A stretch of 64,000 nt of DNA from Engraulis encrasicolus (taxonomy: Eukaryota; Chordata; Actinopteri; Clupeiformes; Engraulidae): contig NC_085859.1 in NCBI RefSeq assembly GCF_034702125.1, positions 9,008,848 through 9,072,847 on the forward strand, given 5' to 3'. Positions 1 through 18,001 of the stretch are shown here, one piece after another. The position numbers and the translations under genes were made by a program. How positions within the stretch are numbered: position 1 is the first letter of the stretch; each line of letters starts with the position of its first letter. Below the pieces are notes generated by a model that did not search any database, was not told where the DNA came from, and was given only the letters and a program-made list of their open reading frames with translations.

Positions 1-1110
1 TCAATTCTCATTTTCTCATTTGCCATTGGGATGTTGTGGTGAGGCTGACAGCTGGGAAACTTTATTGTTTTCTCCACGGAGGAGGGCCCAGGACGTGGGA
101 CGAGGCCACAAGCACAAGTGGAGGACGCAAGGTCACATATTGGAATTCACACAGAGTGATTCTATTCATGTATCCAGTCAGTCAGGATATACTGTAGATC
201 TGGGCTTTGTCCTCTCTGGCTGGCTTGGGATTGTATTTGAATGCCCAGGGAGGTTTTGATATAATACTGAGAGATGTTCTTGGCTAAACACTGCAAACAT
301 GTCTGTGACTAATACGTAGTAACGGTTTAAAGCTCACTGGCTGAGTATAGTAACTACAGTAATGATATGAAGTCTGCTTGTGTCTGATTCCCCTTCGTGT
401 GGAGCTCAAGGTCTCTGATGAATTGTATGTTTGGGTAAATGCTGACTGAAGGTTTGGAAATCTCTGTTGGGGACTATCTGAGTGTGTTAGTAAAGTGTTA
501 AAGAAATGGTAAGCACACAAATCTTAAGTGTGCAATGATTGGTGCATTAAAAGGACTGAGTGGGGACGTAAGTTTACCATTATTACCACAAATCACATTG
601 TAGAGTAATGTAATATCACCACAACTGGTAACTTAGCAACATAACTCTGGCCACCATCTCATCCAATCATAATCACCGGAGTCCCTCCTCCAATTGGACT
701 GACTGCACTGATTGGAAAACGCCCCTTGGTCAAATGCGCAAAGAAGAAGGTCAAAGAAGCAGGAGTTCACTTCAGGAGAAACAATGTCAATGTACGCATT
801 CTATTATGTGACCTTGCGTCCTCCACTTGTGCTTGTGGCCTCGTACCAGGAAGTAATACGCCGTGATGACATTACTGACAACAGCATTATATTTCAATAT
901 CTCGCAAAAGCTCAATTGTGAAGTCATTTTCTCATTTGCAAACTGGATGGTGAATAAAGAATACATGTAGTCCCCCAAAAAATGTTGTGGCTAGGCTGAC
1001 AGCAGGTAAACTTAATTGTTTTCTCCACGGAGGCGGGGCATCAGCAACATGTGAGGCCACAAGCACAGGTGGAGGACGCAAGGTCACATACTGGAATTCA
1101 CACAATAGTT
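1..1110. repeat. Three related segments, one inverted
   Basis: Bases 1-170 and 927-1110 are diverged direct copies; both run from TTTTCTCATTTGC through a CTCCACGGAGG motif to GGACGCAAGGTCACAT and an adjacent GGAATTCACACA. Bases 780-860 hold part of the same unit inverted (ATGTGACCTTGCGTCCTCC). The inverted and direct copies at 800-1100 could form a stem. I see no coding potential; the short open frames here are on repeat sequence. The element family is not recognised. Confidence 0.6.
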
Positions 1111-1193
1111 CCTGTTCTTGTTCCTGGCGGTATGGGATTGAAATGTGAGATGAGTGTGGAGCCATTTGTGTTTTCTGCTGTTTTCTCTCTCCA

Positions 1194-1387
1194 CTCTCAG
1201 AAATAAAGATACAGAACTCGTCGCTGTGGCAGTACCCTCAAGGGGAGTGAGGTGACAAATGCACATTGGTCAACATTGCAAGAAACAGAACGCACCTCTT
1301 TTTTGGGGTACCAATCAAGCGACACAATGGTACTCCCCTTGAAGGTATTGCCACAGCGACGAGTTCTGTACATGTATCTCTGAGAGT
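1194..1387. repeat. Inverted repeat with ~55-bp arms
   Basis: CTCTCAGA...ACAGAACTCGTCGCTGTGGC at 1194-1249 is repeated in reverse complement at 1331-1387, with a roughly 80-bp loop. This is MITE-like foldback DNA. The family is not identified. From 1388 to about 1984 I see only AT-rich intergenic sequence with no gene. Confidence 0.6.
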
Positions 1388-2581
1388 GTCCAGTGTATTT
1401 TTGTACTGCTTTATGACTACAGCTTAGCCACTGTGTATGAGTAGACTTCTCCTCTGCCTTTTGAGAGGCTGCAAGACATCACCTGCTCTTTCTCACACTG
1501 CATTAAATCATTTTCTTACTTTTATTCCCGTCTCACAGGTAACAAAGCCTACTCTGAACCTGAAACTGCTGTTTAGTTTTTAAAAAAGAGAGATTTACAT
1601 AACTGATAAGGTTTTTCTTTTGTTTTTGTTATTGTTATGTGTTATTGTATGTGTGTTGTGGTGTGCAAGTCTGAATAATGGTGTTGAAATCTTGCCAGAT
1701 GCCCTTGAGTGTCATGGCTGTTTGTGTGAGCCATATTGTACCAAAACATTACGCTACATTTATCTCTAACAGACACCTCTAAGCCTCATGGGGTGACTAA
1801 CAATATTCCAAACTCAGTGTTGCAATATCAATGATGTAACCACTTGCAGTATTTATTTACATCTTATAATGAGTTGACTTTCAGGTTGTCTGTCTGTTTG
1901 CGGGTTGTTAAAAACATGTATGAAAGCACAAATAAAGTTCATTTTGCTACCTTAAGATTGGTCATTGCATTGGGAACACACAGGTAGAGGTAGAACCAGG
2001 TCTTTGAACCGGTTCAAGGAACGAAAATGAAAACCGGGAACTTTTTGTATTTCACAGGGAACAGAAACGAAACTGGAAACGTTATTTTTTATGTTCTGGA
2101 ACGGGAACACGTATTTAAAAATAATGGTAACTGGTTAATACCGGTTAATACCGTTCCTCAAACAAAAAAAAAGTAATTATTTTCCTGCGCACGTTACCAT
2201 GACGTCTGAGGTTCACATCCTGTTTGACATCAGACATTCTATGACTGAATGGAGAGAGAGCTGTGGATTACAAAGTCTCCACTCCACATCGTAAATAAGA
2301 GAAAGCACTCTCATACAAAAGGGCAGAGTTTCCATTGCATCATTGTAAGACATTGCAGAGAAGCGCGTGTAAAACGCACCGAGAATGTTCAACGTTATTG
2401 GACATCCATGGCCGCTTCAAATATGCACAAACTCACGATGTCCATCATAGTGCTCCCCGTGACCCAAGTCAGCGTGGAGCGCACATTTTCATCATTGTGG
2501 TTTATTCTCTGCTTCTACGCTTAGGTCGTCCCTGAATGACAAAATTCTGGAGGATATTCTTTTCATCCGCTTGAATAAGTA

Positions 2582-2738
2582 TGGAATAGCGGACGACGAG
2601 GTGTCCCGATATCAAGGGAAATAATGGACGAGGCGGAGCGTTCTAAACAGCCCGACGGCGCAGCCGAAGGGCTGTTCGCTTCGCCAAGTCCATTTTCCCT
2701 TGATATCGGGACACCTCGAAGGCCGCTATTCCGCTTAT
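2582..2738. repeat. Near-perfect palindrome inside the hAT element
   Basis: GGAATAGCGG...GAGGTGTCCCGATATCAAGG on the left is matched by CCTTGATATCGGGACACCTC...CCGCTATTCC on the right, with arms of about 65 bp and a short GC-rich loop. This is a foldback MITE or hairpin nested in the hAT remnant. Confidence 0.7.
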
Positions 2739-2914
2739 CACCCGGTTACCAGCATTTAAGTATTAATTTATTAATTTATTAATAAGTTGATCTAAGGCTT
2801 CGTGAGAAAGTAGATTCACCACTGCGCTTGGTACGTTGCTATGGGCACCACTTCCTAATCTAGTGAGACGCGCCTCTATCGGAGGCATAGTCTGGACGCG
2901 CGCAGAATGTTGGG

Positions 2915-3085
2915 GTGACTTGACAACCAAATGCGATAGAATTGACGACTGGGTTTTTGACTTGACAACGAGATGCAATGGAATAAGTAACGGGGTCTTG
3001 ACTAGACAACCAGATGCGATAGAACTAACGACGCGGTCTTGACTAGACAACCAGATGCGATAGAACTAGTAACGGCACTTCGCCA
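2915..3085. repeat. Minisatellite, ~45-bp unit
   Basis: Three to four diverged units built on TTGACTAGACAACCAGATGC and GATAGAACTA lie in tandem inside the hAT remnant. Noncoding. Confidence 0.65.
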
Positions 3086-3891
3086 GAAAGTTAGAAAAGA
3101 AGCAACTTGGACGCCCGCACGCCCGCATGACATCATAGGTGTCCTGCTACCGGGGAATAAAGGACACCTGCTCAGCCAATCAGAAGACGCTCACTGGGTG
3201 ATAAACAGTTTGGAATGTAGGCTGACTCATTGCACTTCCGTCTTTCTTGGTTAACGTCAGTTAGGCCTATGGGGAGTAATCAGCTGACAGGAACGAAATT
3301 AACCGTTCCGGGAACAATATTTTTTTGTTCTAACCGGTTCGGGAAGGTCAATTTATTGGTGGAACTCATAACCGGAAACATTATAATTCCGTTTCTGTTC
3401 GGAACGGAACATTTGGAAAAAAATAACGGTTCAAAGCCCTGGGTAGAACATAACACTAGAGTGGACAAGGCAATTCACGACAGCACTGGGAAACGGCACA
3501 TGCAGCCTCCCATCTTGTGTAGGTAGTGTGCTTTCAGTCAATCCAAGTCAATGGAGAACACGCCTACCTGTGTCAAAAAAATACTAAAACTGTGTGAATA
3601 TGAAGTAACACATTAATCAAAGACCAGCATTATTATATAAACATATATAAATATTTAAACATGAAATTACATGAATTATGTAGATATAAGTGTGTTGATG
3701 GACATGTCCATATTATTAAGCCATTTTTGACAGAGGTGAGCCTCCTCCATTAATTTCCATTTCTCAGGTCTACCTCTAAAAAATGGCTGCCACGGATTGT
3801 CGTGAAAAGGGAGGCGGAGTTCACTCTAGTGTTAGGTTCTACCTCTATGGTTGGAAAGTATAAGTTGGGGAAAAATTAGTCTCATTGAGAT

Positions 3892-4195
3892 TTGTGTTGG
3901 GCAGTCCTGGGTAAGCAGTTAGAGCGTCAGACTTGTAGCCCAAAGGTTGCCAGTTCGACTCCTGACCCTCCAGGTTGGTGGGGGGAGTAATTAACCAGTG
4001 CTCTCCCCCATCCTCCTCTATGACTGAGGTACCTGAGCGTGGTACTGTACCACCGCAGTGCTCCCTTGGGGCGACATTGGGGGCTGCCCCCCTGCACGGG
4101 TGAGGCATAAATGCAATTTCGTTGTACAGTATGTAGTCACAATGTCACAATGACAATGGGAGTTGGAGCTTCCCAGTTGGACTTTCACTTCACTT
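3892..4195 (+). mobile_element. tRNA-derived SINE
   Basis: The head has box A-like (GTAAGCAGTTAGAGCGTCAG) and box B-like (GGTTGCCAGTTCGACTCC) promoter motifs as in tRNA-derived SINEs. The body includes CTCCCTTGGGGCGACATTGG, then GGCATAAATGCAATTTCGTTG, and a CACTTCACTTTC-like tail. The same body occurs at 34270-34445. From 4196 to 4500 I see nothing but AT-rich sequence. Confidence 0.75.
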
Positions 4196-4561
4196 TCATA
4201 AGTATGTGTGAAGATTTTAGAACATTCACAGACCATTCACTGACATTTTGAGAGTAATTATTTATTATTTTCTGTACTTATACATTAATGCTTGATTGGT
4301 TTTAATGTAAAACAGTACCGCACCACCCCCATACCCTAGCGAAAATATAAATGTTCAAATGTTCCCTGAAATTGTGACATTTATCATTAATAACAACTTG
4401 GAATTACTCACACTCACAGTAGAACAAGCAAAATTCCTTTTGAATCCTGCAGAATAACTTACACCCCTACACCTCAGTGAACTTTATTTATGAATTACCT
4501 CCGCCAAGGCCAGGGGTATTGTTCTTTTCGGTCGCATTGGTTTGTCTACCGGGGTCAGCTC

Positions 4562-4805
4562 AATGTTCCCACAGCCCATTGGTCACACAACATTTTTCTG
4601 CTGCTCCATGTTTCCACATTTTAAAGACATGATGCAAATATAGACCCTATGTTCCACAACAACATGTTCCCACATTTCAAACTAAAATAACTTTCTCCCC
4701 GCCACGGAACATAATAGGGCCGAAATCTGAATTAATTCTTAGAAATGTGGGAACATGGAGCAGCAGGAATATGCTGTGAGATCATTGGGCTGTGGGACCA
4801 ATGGG
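4562..4805. repeat. Foldback element, ~60-bp arms
   Basis: AATGTTCCCACAGCCCATTG with TGCTGCTCCATGTTTCCACA on the left is matched in reverse complement by TGTGGGAACATGGAGCAGCA and CATTGGGCTGTGGGACCAAT on the right. MITE-like, no coding capacity. The preceding GAATTACCTCCGCCAAGG (4492-4510) is also a repetitive-looking motif. Confidence 0.6.
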
Positions 4806-4924
4806 CCTAAAAAATAATGTTAAAAGTTTTGGTGATGTGGGAGGACCAATGGGCTGTGGGAACACAGACATGCTCCCAAATTGCCAGGGCAGCGTGATTC
4901 GGTCTAGAGTGCATCCTCCGCCTC

Positions 4925-5680
4925 AGGTGCGTGTTTCCCTTCCGTGTTGTACACATCAGCAGTTCCGGAAATGTGGACACCTTTATTGCCCTGAAGGGAC
5001 TTTTTCTTGCGTTTTGGTGTACAATAAACACTTGGACAAGCAATTACAATAGCACACAAAGACAAGACTAGACTAAACAAACAAAACATGCAAAGTAGAT
5101 TGACATAAAATCCTTAATACTACAATTATTGTATTACAGTTATTCTGTCTGAATTTAACTTATTTAAAAGTTGTATGCTTCTAGGGACAAAAGATGTTAA
5201 CCTTCTATTTGTCTTAAAGAAGGGTAACCTGTATCTAAGGCCAGAGGGTAGGGGGGAGTATTCCAAGAAAAGGGGGTGAGATGGATCCTCCAATATTTTT
5301 AAGGCTAAGGTAATTGTGTACCCATCAGAAATTCGTGAGCTGAGAAATATAAGGTTCTATCTCCATTTTTGGTCAAATTGAGTTTTTTACATAATCTGAC
5401 CCATGACATGCTTATTAATGCCTGTGTGGTGTTATTTTTGTGGAAAAAGTATTATTTTACATTGTTATTAATAAAATAAAAACGTTCTCCCTCACAAAAC
5501 AGCTGGGATGTAAAAACTTTCATGCTCAATATCTCAGAACTACCCTAAACGGAGATAGAACCTTATAATTCTAAGATCACGAATTTTGCCTGATAGATTT
5601 AACATCTGTATCCAAAACACTAACACTAACATGAACAGCTGATGTGTAAAACACGGAAGGGAAACAGTGTGAGCATTCTG
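4925..5680. repeat. Foldback element with two nested inverted pairs
   Basis: CGTGTTTCCCTTCCGTGTTG and CACATCAGC (about 4929-4962) pair with the inverted CTGATGTG and CACGGAAGGGAAAC (about 5638-5668). Inside them AAGGTTCTATCTCC (about 5351) pairs with GGAGATAGAACCTT (about 5551). This is a MITE-like inverted-repeat insertion without coding capacity. Confidence 0.5.
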
Positions 5681-5894
5681 CTTGCATCTGACCCTCGGCT
5701 TGAACTTTAATATCATGCAATTTCCTCGTAGGCCTATAGAGTGAGCAAGAGTTGAATACCCGCGACTGAAAATCTCACAGTAGATTCCCGGCATTAGTAA
5801 GTTAAGCAGGGCAAAAATATAGCATACAGGTCAACGAGAAACACTCAGGTTCAAGCACACATATTTAAAAGACAGTTAGCAAATAAATAGTAAA

Positions 5895-6180
5895 CCACCA
5901 CCACCATATTTTAAGTATTCATTATGACTGGGAAAATTGGATTTTTCATACATGAAAAGGGGGTCTTCTCCATGGTCCGCAATTTTGAGTTTCCAGAAAT
6001 AGACATTTTTAGCTGCAAAACCTACATTACTTTGGTCATACTTGTACTTTTATATATTGGTTTATTTGGTAATTATTCATGAAAATACCAAATTTGGCAA
6101 TAGGCAGTAAAGTTTCAATGACCAGGGTAATTGCAAACCTACTCTGGCAACATCCTACGCACAGTGCACCTTTAAGGTAA
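5895..6180 (-). mobile_element. piggyBac-type MITE copy
   Basis: This copy is homologous, in inverted orientation, to the MITE halves at 37360-37510 and 46050-46250. Shared blocks include TTCATACATGAAAAGGGGGT and CTTCTCCATGG. It ends in GTGCACCTTTAAGG, like the TTAA-flanked GTGTCCCT end of the other copy. It preserves the unbroken middle (TTTTGCAGCTAAAAATG in that orientation), so it serves as the empty site for the L2 insertion at about 37514-46047. Confidence 0.65.
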
Positions 6181-7149
6181 ATGTTTAACTTTTTGTTGTC
6201 TCAACAATTGCACATGCAGCAGAGATGGCAGACAGAAATTGCAGTAAAATGATGTGTACATTTTGGTATCTCATGTTTGTCTACCTCCACACAAGTCTAA
6301 CGGCCAAAATGTGACAACATTGCGTCACAAAGCTTTCAAGGCTATTTTAAGCCATTGGTGCCTGAAGCACCTGCAGAAATGGGTGCTATGCATTTTGCAT
6401 TGGGTGCTATGCATTTTTGGGAAAAGGTACTGTCAGCCATTAAAAACCTAAATATCTCAGCATCTGAACAAAAAAGAAGACATTAATCGTATTTAAAAGC
6501 TAAGACCCTCTTCGATCAGAACATGTTCATTCAGCGTCAACATTCCAACATTTTTAATAAAACATATGAAATCTCATGAGTCTGAATGTTGCATCATGCA
6601 GCTCCAGGCGCCTGCAGCCAAAACAAAACATTGACCATGCAACAAAAGTAATGTGGAACTTCGGACATCATAACACAATGTAATCGCAGAGGACCTGTAT
6701 CACTGATGCTGATTGCTAATCAAGATGCTTTGCCTAGCAACTGTTGCTATGCAAAAAAGGTACACCAAATACAGTAGTATAATATATGTACAGGCTCCAA
6801 GCTTTCATATGGTATATCATAAGCTATGATAACCAACTGCATCATGGCTCTAGAGGACTTGGCAGTGTACTACTACATGGGACTCGAATGCATAGATGCA
6901 TGTACAATATGATGTGAAAAAGTATAGTGGGAGTGAGTTATATGACTGTTACCACTCAAATTCTTATTCAGACATCTTGAAGAGTAGCCTCTTACTGCAG
7001 CAGGGGTCGCCGGCGACCCTATTCACTTGCTGAGCATGCTTAACTACATCATAACAACATTGCTGTGACATTACAGAGAGCCATAGTGCTGCGCTAAGGG
7101 GTAAAAGTTATATGTTGTTTTGTTGGGGGGGGGGGGGGGGGGGTGCATG
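6181..7149. other. Intergenic, no gene seen
   Basis: AT-rich sequence with short low-information open frames only. It ends in a homopolymer G run at about 7126-7143. No repeat family or RNA gene was recognised. Confidence 0.5.
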
Positions 7150-7740
7150 GTAGGCTACCGTTCCTCCCCGTCTATTAGGATTTGTGAGTTGTGGTCAAGA
7201 TGTCAAGATTCCAACATCCCACTATTCTCCGTTCTCTAGACAACTGCATTGTACTCAGCTGCCCCTTCAAAGGAGTCTCACTACAATTATGTGATTCTCA
7301 TGTGTGTGAGGGTTTATAAAATAATTCAGCTTCCAAGCTTTTGGGTCTTTTTAAAAACTACATATTAAACAGCATCAACATGTCAACAACATATTAAACA
7401 GCATCCCACTACGCGTACGAACATCCTTAACATCCCCCCCCCCCCCCCCCTGTTCTCTACTCAGCTGCATTCTACTGGTTTCTATCTTTTAGTGGTTGCT
7501 GTTATTCTCACATGTTTAAGTCTTCATCTAATCATTCAGAGTTTTAAAGTTTATAACACATTAATTTGATACGTATACACGACTGCAATCATCTTTAACA
7601 CCAATAACAAAAATAACATAGCAGGCACCCCATCAATCCAGAATGTCCAAATTTTGTTAAAAAAAAAAAAAATGTTGAAGGACAATACATCTAGTGTAAT
7701 GTCATAAATGTTGTGCAATCCAACAGAACATGGCATCTTT
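7150..7740 (-). other. 3' flank of TRIM unit 1
   Basis: This stretch aligns with 17660-18001 plus 19310-19510 and in part with 63210-63400. Shared blocks include TTGTGGTCAAGATGTCAAGA, TGTGATTCTCATGTG, ACATATTAAACAGCATCCCA and ATAACACAGCAGGCACCCCATC-like sequence. It is therefore part of the duplicated TRIM unit downstream of the stop codon. A run of C lies at 7434-7451. It is the empty site for the hAT at 18002-19309. Confidence 0.7.
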
Positions 7741-7833
7741 TCATGAATATGAGAAAAGCAGAGATTTCCACAAGATGAGAAAGAATTAAGTATTGAACAA
7801 TCTGATTACACACTCTAATAAAGCCTCATTTGA

Positions 7834-7947
<114 letters not shown>

Positions 7948-9344
7948 TCCAGGCTCTCAGAACGCCACTGTGGGTGTGTGTATGCATGTGTATGCCTGTG
8001 TGTGTGAGTGACTCTACGATTCGAGTGTGCTTTTAGGTCAATGGACTTTATTTTCCAATTACACTAACTATTAACTGCATCCAATGATGTTTTGGACATT
8101 AGCACACATCTATCTTTCATATAATACAGAAAGTGAAGACATAACATTATTTTCCTTTGTAGGAATGAATATTTAATACTGGTTTTGGACGTTTTCATGC
8201 CGTCCTTGTTTTCCAAATGTCAGATTCAGTCTTCATATTAGCATGTAAAAAACATTGTTTTGTCCAAGATCATTGCAAATGTTGATTCACGGTAGTTATC
8301 ACAATATGACAATACTGTTAAAAACTCTATTGTGCTTTCCATTATGCATTAACTTGGCCATTTTGTGTGCGTCTGAGAAAACTGTCAACCGTGTCACACA
8401 CTGAAAACCCCGCCATAAATCAGTAAGGGTTTGGTCCTAAGTCCTTTGGCCAGCGCCATAAAATGTCATTACCTCTTTGGGTGGTGATGTAAACACTGTT
8501 TGGTAAGTTTTGAGTTCACCTCTTCCATAATTTAATCCTTTATTTTTTATGGTCTTAGAGCGGGAAAATTACCTGTCAACTGTGTCCTCAACATAATCAT
8601 AAGAACCTGAATTAGAAATCAAAAGTAGAAAAAACACAGATAAAGCGTACAAAGACATGGATTGATTAAGGTGTTTTGGTGGAAGTTCTGAGGTCTATAG
8701 TTAGCACAACACCCTGAAAATGGCTGAAATGTCAAGCTGTGTCACCGTCGATGGTGTTACGCATCAGCTATGACGGTTGAGGAGGAGGATGTTTTACCAA
8801 TTCATCTCCATATTGATAGACAAACAAACAAAATAATTTGTGTTTTAGGGAGATGGGTTTGTCTGTTCTGTTTTTTCTCCTAAAAAAGTGCCGACTTGTT
8901 CCCAAGCACTGTTGACCGTAACACAGTTGAGTAACACCATTGACTGTTTTGAAAGTGTTTTTGTGCTATTGATCTCTTATGTGTTGGAAAAATCCTATGA
9001 ACAGATACTAGGGATTCTCTCTGGAGAGGGAGGTCTTGTGTAAGGAGGGTGACTAAATTCAAATCAGATGTTACAGGGATTTATAATGAAAAATGTGTCA
9101 GTCTGTATCACAGTGAATAATAAAATCCTACTTATGATGCTCAACAATCACATTTTCTATATCAGTTGCACAGATTAATGACAACATTATTGTTTAGGGA
9201 CATAAGCACTTTCAAACATATGTTGTTTCAACTGTGTAGTATTTTTATGTTTGAAATTACATAGTATTTGTCCATAACACTGTTGACAAAATAATCAAGC
9301 AAATTGGAAACTTAAATGTATACACTATGGAAACATCTAGGTCA

Positions 9345-9350
9345 TTTATT
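9345..9350 (-). terminator. Candidate poly(A) signal for TRIM copy 1
   Basis: AATAAA on the minus strand, about 350 bp after the stop codon at 9697. It lies beyond the TG and GAT repeats. It is the first canonical hexamer I noticed downstream, and use is not proven. Confidence 0.35.
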
Positions 9351-9426
9351 TGAAAAAAAATACTGATAATTGACATTTTGCATTTGCCAAAAGCGCACTC
9401 GAAACGTAGAATCACTTGTAGAATCA

Positions 9427-9679
<253 letters not shown>

Positions 9680-9696
9680 CAAATGAGAAACATAAC

Positions 9697-15740
<6,044 letters not shown>

Positions 15741-15850
15741 TTTGTAGCTCTCCTTAACACCAAGTGCACAATGTGAGAAGCAGCAGCAGAGTGACAGCTG
15801 ACTTCCTCATGGCTCCCTCGGAACACTAAGGAGGAGCCCAGAATGGGATC

Positions 15851-15886
15851 GGCCAATCCCCTTACTTACTGTATCATTGGCCAATC
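15851..15886 (-). promoter_or_regulatory. Paired CCAAT boxes upstream of TRIM copy 1
   Basis: CCAAT occurs at about 15852 and 15882 (ATTGG on the coding strand), 110-150 bp upstream of the ATG. This spacing fits NF-Y sites of a proximal promoter. I saw no clear TATA box. This is a motif observation only. Confidence 0.35.
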
Positions 15887-15926
15887 AGGATCCTTCTTGT
15901 TATCAGGGGGGGAAAGAAGGTAGGAC

Positions 15927-17117
15927 CACTGTTGGGAAAGTTACTCAAAAACTGTAATGCACTACTTATTACATGTTACTGTCATTTAAAAGTAATGCCT
16001 TACATTACAACATTACTTTTTTTAAAAAGTAAGGCATTACACTACTTTTGCATTACTTTTAGTTACTTTAGCCAAAATGACTGGAAATAAGGATTTGGCA
16101 ATCTACAGTGCAAATCTATGAGGTGGCATGACTTTCACCTGCCATCCACAAGTCGTTTTGGAAGCCTGCAGACTGAAAACCAACATTTTCAGGAATTGCA
16201 TCTTACCCACATACAATAAGGCCTAAGAAAAATAAAAGTTTGGTTCCGGTTGGTTGTCAGGTTTGGTCATCGTCCGGTCGGAATTTTTTTTTTAATTTCC
16301 ATTTTTTTTTTCAATTTCTTTTTTTTTTATGTCCGACCCCCCAACCCCCCACATGCGCCAGATTTTGTCATAAACGTTGTTGAACAATGCCAAGGACGAT
16401 AGTGGAGTTGAGGCTTGATAAGTACAGCTGAAGCTACAATGAAATATAATAAGCATTAATGAGCCAAGAGGCCTATAATATTTTATTTCAAATTGATTTA
16501 TTTCAATTTTAGTGATGTTTAGTTGAACAAAAGTGAGGGGGGTGCAATGTACTCATCCCCCCCGAATGGGATGCATCCTCTCCTTTCCTGACTAATTTGG
16601 TGGTGCTATGGCACCTCTTCAAATCGTCAAATTGTTTGTAGGCTACTGTTTTTCGACGTGGAAAGCGGTTTGGGTTTCAAGTACAGTGTGCATTTAACTT
16701 AAATGTTCTTGGCGTCCTTATTTTCAATGGAGTCAAAGTAGTGGGCATATACCCATCTTGAAAACGAGCAAGCTGGATCTTCTGGATCGGTCATCCTTTG
16801 TCAGCCTGCCATTTCGAGAGACGAAGCGTGAAAGAGGAAGCAATGTTCTGCGTGAAACTTTAAAATCTCTGCGCGGACGTAGGCTATCGTAGGCAATAGC
16901 TGATCTCGCGGTGATCCGTGAACATTGTATAAAGAAAACAAAATACCCACACAAAATTTAGGTGAAAAAAATGCGTTGTAATGTGCAAGTTACTTGCATT
17001 GTAACGAGGACATATTACCGATTTTTTCCCCTGTAATCAGTTACATTACTGCGTTACTCAAAAAGGTAATGCATTACAGTAATTAGTTACTTTTGTAACG
17101 AGTTACTCCCAACACTG
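15927..17117. mobile_element. hAT-type nonautonomous element
   Basis: Ends CACTGTTGGGAAAGTTACT and, in reverse complement, CAGTGTTGGGAGTAACTCG. Target duplication GGTAGGAC/GGTAGGAG is 7 of 8 identical. The ends are filled with GTTAC/GTAATGCATTAC motifs typical of a very common fish hAT family. It lies about 190 bp upstream of the TRIM copy 1 start. Open frames inside are not transposase. From 17118 to about 17640 I see no gene. Confidence 0.8.
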
Positions 17118-18001
17118 GGTAGGAGCAGGTGGGATGGATGAGGGTGTTGTCAACCAGGTGACAGGGGCAGTGTTCAAGAATGTTTACAACACATTTCCAT
17201 CAACAGAAATGTGGTGGTTGTTTTTCTGTGGCCAAACAAGTTGTTCAATCAGGAAACGGTAGCAAAATGTTGCAGCAGTTGAACACGGCAAGCAAGTCAA
17301 GTTGCCTCCCCAGTAATTTCCTTCAGCCTCCAGTCTTGTGCTTCAGGGGCGCCCCTCCTCCCGTCAACAAAGGTTCCCCTTAGAACGGAGAATATAAGTT
17401 TTAAAGCTTAAAAAAAACGCCCCCTTGACCTCATCATAAACCTCCTAATGGCCCCTTGATCTCATCATAAACCTGCCAACACCCCCCTTATTATTAAAAT
17501 TGGCTAATTTTATGTTTCCTTCTCAATGTACACCCCTCGAGGGCTTCTTTGCCCCACCCCCTGATTGGGATTTGCCCATAGTCCTTGTTTGCTACAGGGT
17601 GTAAATCATTGTACTGTCACCGCTGTCAACAATCCAGTGTTAATTTAAAATACAGAGTGTTTAGGATGTGTGAGTTGTGGTCAAGATGTCAAGACCCCCT
17701 GTTCTCTAGTCAGCTGCATTGTACTCAGCTGTCCCTTCAAAAGTGTCTTACTACGATTATGTGATTCTCATGTGGGTGAGTGTTGATAAAATAATTCAGC
17801 TTCAAAGCATTTGAGTCTTTTAAAAAATATTTTTATTGAGTCATTATTTTATTACATACAGTACATGAACACCAATTACTGAGACTATTAACAGAGAGAT
17901 ATTAAACAGAATCAACATATCAACAACATATTAAACAGCATCCCACTATCAGGTGTGTGATCATCCTAAATTGCCCTGCCACCCCCGTCCTGTTCTCTAC
18001 T

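Larger units (their letters stand above)
1997..3441 (+). mobile_element. hAT-type DNA transposon remnant
   Basis: The ends are CAGGTCTTTGAACCG and, in reverse complement, CAGGGCTTTGAACCG. An exact 8-bp target duplication, GGTAGAAC, lies at 1989-1996 and 3442-3449. At about 2400-2625 broken frames encode LPVTQVSVERTFSSL followed, after a frameshift, by SSLNDKILEDILFIR, which is the C-terminal hAT dimerisation (hATC) signature. The rest of the transposase is missing, so the copy is dead. It carries an internal palindrome and a minisatellite, listed separately. Confidence 0.8.
1987..3845. mobile_element. TA-flanked inverted-repeat element split by a hAT insertion
   Basis: The sequence GAGGTAGAAC...TAACACTAGAGTG occurs at the left end (interrupted) and as its reverse complement at about 3819-3845. 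Both ends are flanked by TA (1985-1986 and 3846-3847), as in Tc1/mariner-type MITEs. The left terminal repeat is interrupted by the 1997-3441 hAT element. Remaining host sequence is 3450-3845. No transposase is seen in the host element itself. Confidence 0.55.
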
